Assembly (NCBI GenBank): GCA_035289305.1
Contig: DATDXN010000029.1
Span: 1 to 8,257, forward strand
Origin: DATDXN01 sp035289305
GTDB taxonomy: Bacteria; Patescibacteriota; Microgenomatia; UBA1406; HO2-37-13b
DNA: 8,257 nucleotides
Direction of reading: 5' to 3'
Part shown: positions 6,051 to 8,257 of the stretch, piece by piece
How the letters are laid out: the number at the start of each line of letters is the position of its first letter
Numbering within the stretch: position 1 is the first letter of the stretch
Translations under genes and position numbers: made by a program
Notes under the pieces: model-generated
Told to the model about the DNA's origin: nothing
Database searches by the model: none
What the model saw: the letters and a program-made list of their open reading frames with translations, nothing else

Positions 6051-6781
6051 AAAAAAACCATCAACATATCGTAATACTACTGGGAATCGTTATGACAATG
6101 CATATGGGTGTACCACGCATATATGCCCAAACAGGTACAGCAACACCATCTGCCAAAGTCACTCCTGCCGAATCTCCCTCGCCTGTTGCCACAAGCAGTG
6201 TGGAAATTTTTAAGGAGAAAATTGCACAGAAAGTGGCAGAATTGAGCAGAGATACAAAAAAAGCACTTGCGGGATATGTGACAAAAATAGAAAAAGATAT
6301 CCTTGAAGTAACCACTCATGAAGGAAAAAGTGTCAAAGTGATCATCGATGACACACTCACCAAAATATATACGGCGGGAGGGACAGAAAAAAAAGAAGAG
6401 GCCATAACAACAATCAAAAAAGATGCATTCGTTGTGGCTTTTGGACCCATCATTGAAGATTCTCTCAATGCCAATTATATTTACAAAACAAATGAGTACA
6501 TCGTAGGATCTGGAAAACTTACCAGCGTAGATAAAACCGCCTATACTATCAAAGTCACAACAACCGCAAACGAAGAATATACATTTGATGTAGAAACATC
6601 CACAAAACAGCTTATTCTTGATACTCAAACGCTCAAAATCACCACGTCAGGATTTTCAAAATATAAAGAAGGGGACGTCATACACTTTGTAGCAAAAAAA
6701 ACCGTTGACACTGCACAGACGCGTCTACCTGCAGCTTCCACCCTCATCATCCCTCAAGCATACTTCACGCAGGAGTATTAA
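6047..6781 (+). CDS. Exported beta-rich protein, two DUF5666-like repeats
   Basis: This 244-residue protein has a signal peptide (basic MKKNHQH, hydrophobic 8-22, likely cleavage after Ala27 in RIYA-QT). A Thr/Pro/Ser/Ala-rich linker (28-52) and a short helix (53-74) follow. Two beta-rich units come next, about 75-150 and 153-235. Each opens with a G-x-(V/L)-x-x-(I/V)-(E/D)-K element and contains an aliphatic stretch ending in FVVAFG or HFVAKK, resembling the DUF5666 beta-barrel type. The match is by pattern only. No enzyme motif or sortase signal is visible. The ATG overlaps the upstream stop by four bases (ATGA), and no Shine-Dalgarno lies near it, so translational coupling is likely. Its TAA stop overlaps the convergent penicillin-binding protein stop within TTAA. 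Function is unknown. Confidence 0.72.
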   Translation: MKKNHQHIVILLGIVMTMHMGVPRIYAQTGTATPSAKVTPAESPSPVATSSVEIFKEKIAQKVAELSRDTKKALAGYVTKIEKDILEVTTHEGKSVKVIIDDTLTKIYTAGGTEKKEEAITTIKKDAFVVAFGPIIEDSLNANYIYKTNEYIVGSGKLTSVDKTAYTIKVTTTANEEYTFDVETSTKQLILDTQTLKITTSGFSKYKEGDVIHFVAKKTVDTAQTRLPAASTLIIPQAYFTQEY

Positions 6782-8257
6782 TATATTACTGGTGTTGGAG
6801 TCAGTTTGTACCAGGTTCCTTTGCACTGCGCACCTTCTGTTCCTTCTATAAAATACTCAACGCGGCCGTTGTAACAGTCCTGCTTTACAATACCTTCAGG
6901 CTCTGTAAATTCCTTTTTAATCGGTGATACATTGTATCGTGAAACGGCCCCATCAGACAAAAGCTCACTCATGACTTTATTCCAGATCGGCGCTGCACCA
7001 GTGATACCTGATGTCAGATATGGATGCATGGGAGTGTTGTTATTATTTCCCACCCATACGCTTGTGAGGAATCTGGGCGTATATCCTGTCGTCCAATTGT
7101 CACGTTTATCATCGGTGGTACCTGTTTTGACTGCCACTTTTACCCCCTTTACTTCAAGCGCAGAACGTATACCAAACGCAAACGACCGTGCATAATTGTC
7201 AGAAAGAATATCTGATATGATAAATGATACCCCTTCCGACAATACTCTTTCCTTCTTAACCTTTTGTTTCAAAAGCGTTGAACCATGATAATCTTCTATT
7301 TTCAAAAACGGGTTTATATCAACTTTCTCGCCCTTATTTGCAAAAACTCCAAAGGCAACTGCTGCATCAGTCATTTTTATTTCTCCTCCCCCGAGCACAA
7401 GAGAAAGTCCATATCTTTTGGGGGAATCCCATGTCGTGATACCCATTTTTTGAGCATGTGCAATAAACGCAGGCATTCCAATCGTTGCCAAAACTTTCAC
7501 CGCAGGCACATTGTATGAGTTTGCAAGCGCATAGCGAAGGGGAATTCTTCCATGAAACCTGCCATCGTAATTGACAGGACTGTACGGACGACTACCAAGA
7601 ATAGAAAATACGATTGGCGTATCCTCAAGAATGCTGGCAGCAGAATAAACACCTTTCTCAAGCGCAAGTGAATACATCACTGGTTTCATCATAGATCCTG
7701 GTTGTCTATGGGCAGTCGTCACATTAAACGCGCCGCCGGGGGCAGTAAAATAGTCTTTTGAGCCGGCCATCGCAATAATTTCTCCACGCGAAGGTATGGT
7801 CACGAGGACTCCGCCGTTTTCCACACTTAAATGCTTGATTTCATCAAGTTCGCTCTGAAGGATGTCTTCAACTTTCTCTTGCAGTGAAAAATCAAGCGTG
7901 GTCGTCACCGTCAAACCGCCCTCCTCTACAAAGCGGTTGCCATACATTTCCTCAAGCAATGAGCGCACATAAAATACAAAATGAGGGGCTTTGATGTAGG
8001 TTTTGATAGGAGCAACAATAAGCCGTGTGCCGATGATTTCATCATATTGTTTTTGTGTGATAAGTCCAATCTCTTTCATTTTCAAAGCGACATCATTGCG
8101 CCTAAAGATTGCTCCTTCGGGATTCACATATGGCGAATAAAGAGTTGGAGCTTGAGGAAGACCAGCAAGAAATGATGCTTCCGGAAGGGTAAGGTGTTGT
8201 GCTGATTTGTTAAAGTAGGTTTTGGCTGCTTGTTCAATACCATAGGATGATCCTCCA
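6778..8257 (-). CDS. Class A penicillin-binding protein (PBP1A-like), C-terminal part: end of GT51 and transpeptidase domain
   Basis: This is the 3' part of the gene that begins at 698. The frame is open from the window edge (first full codon at 8254-8256) to the TAA at 6778-6780. With the repeat counted once, the whole protein has 678 residues. The transpeptidase, which cross-links peptidoglycan and is the beta-lactam target, shows all three motifs in full-length numbering: SMMK (374-377, nucleophile Ser374), SYN (433-435) and KTGT (563-566). The C-terminal tail holds Cys647 and Cys664 in a DCYNGRVEYFIEGTEGAQC stretch, a pattern seen at the ends of many PBP1A proteins and possibly a disulfide outside the cell. 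A GTG at 8125-8127 is an internal Val codon (Val230), not the start. The stop overlaps that of the convergent gene by four bases. Confidence 0.95.
   Translation of the reverse strand, partial: GGSSYGIEQAAKTYFNKSAQHLTLPEASFLAGLPQAPTLYSPYVNPEGAIFRRNDVALKMKEIGLITQKQYDEIIGTRLIVAPIKTYIKAPHFVFYVRSLLEEMYGNRFVEEGGLTVTTTLDFSLQEKVEDILQSELDEIKHLSVENGGVLVTIPSRGEIIAMAGSKDYFTAPGGAFNVTTAHRQPGSMMKPVMYSLALEKGVYSAASILEDTPIVFSILGSRPYSPVNYDGRFHGRIPLRYALANSYNVPAVKVLATIGMPAFIAHAQKMGITTWDSPKRYGLSLVLGGGEIKMTDAAVAFGVFANKGEKVDINPFLKIEDYHGSTLLKQKVKKERVLSEGVSFIISDILSDNYARSFAFGIRSALEVKGVKVAVKTGTTDDKRDNWTTGYTPRFLTSVWVGNNNNTPMHPYLTSGITGAAPIWNKVMSELLSDGAVSRYNVSPIKKEFTEPEGIVKQDCYNGRVEYFIEGTEGAQCKGTWYKLTPTPVIY
8117..8257. repeat. 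Right copy of 141-bp exact terminal direct repeat
   Basis: This copy is identical to bases 1-141 and runs to the window end. Base 8257 should be followed by base 142. The minus-strand codon that spans the join is GAA (8118, 8117, 8116), residue Glu233, so the frame is kept. The segment codes for the highly conserved GT51 motif 4-5 region. Confidence 0.97.

Noticed and set aside
6077..6628. Minus-strand open frame of 183 codons
   Set aside because: It lies wholly inside the beta-rich protein gene on the other strand, and its product is rich in Cys, Phe and Gly without any domain pattern, as expected from antisense reading.
6780..6825. Hairpin CTGGT/ACCAG just beyond the convergent stops as a terminator
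   Set aside because: The stem is only 5 pairs with a loop of about 17 bases and no T-run, and it lies within the PBP coding sequence.
6778..8127. GTG at 8125-8127 as the start of a stand-alone transpeptidase gene
   Set aside because: The frame stays open to the window edge and the residues before it are conserved GT51 sequence that joins in frame to 1-698, so this GTG is an internal Val codon.
1..8257. Plasmid, phage or other mobile element
   Set aside because: Despite the circular ends, there is no replication, integrase, transposase, mobilisation, toxin-antitoxin or structural phage gene, and the content is housekeeping.
1..8257. Alternative genetic code with TGA as glycine
   Set aside because: The Ig-like protein gene ends at TGA exactly where the domain ends and the next gene begins, and the reading frames contain no in-frame TGA.
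1..8257. tRNA, rRNA, riboswitch or CRISPR array
   Set aside because: Nearly every base is coding, the gaps are 55 bases or less, and I saw no cloverleaf, no regularly spaced repeats and no leader long enough for a riboswitch.

Overview
The 8257-base window looks like core chromosomal DNA from a streamlined bacterium, most likely of the Candidate Phyla Radiation (Patescibacteria). Pointers are very short or absent intergenic spaces, an alanyl-tRNA synthetase without its C-terminal domain, a CvpA-CAP membrane fusion, G+C near 40% in the stretches I counted, and start codons without Shine-Dalgarno sequences that sit directly behind -10 boxes. TGA is used as a stop, so the TGA-to-glycine code of Gracilibacteria/Absconditabacteria is unlikely. 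The phylum assignment is an inference.

Topology: bases 1-141 are identical to bases 8117-8257. Joined there, the sequence is a circle of 8116 unique bases. One minus-strand gene, a class A penicillin-binding protein of 678 residues, reads through the join in frame (698 down to 1, then 8116 down to 6778). There is no replication, mobilisation or partition gene. A closed loop carrying only housekeeping genes is more likely an assembly-graph loop, a tandem duplication or a repeat collapse than a plasmid, but the sequence alone cannot decide.

Layout: the 5' third of the penicillin-binding protein gene (1-698, minus); a CvpA-CAP membrane protein (724-1722, plus); a primary-type sigma-70 factor (1775-2788, plus); a short alanyl-tRNA synthetase (2844-4670, minus); an NAD(P)H-hydrate dehydratase (4690-5616, plus); a two-gene overlapping operon for an anchored Ig-like protein and an exported beta-rich protein (5625-6050 and 6047-6781, plus); and the 3' two thirds of the penicillin-binding protein gene (6778-8257, minus). 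Every stretch longer than about 60 bases is coding.

The genes do not form one pathway. Four act at or outside the membrane (cell-wall synthesis, CAP, Ig-like and beta-rich proteins). The others serve transcription, translation and cofactor repair. What unites them is promoter design: five promoters have a -10 hexamer ending 9-11 bases before an ATG, which predicts leaderless mRNAs. The sigma factor encoded here carries unusual residues at two conserved aromatic positions of the promoter-melting region.
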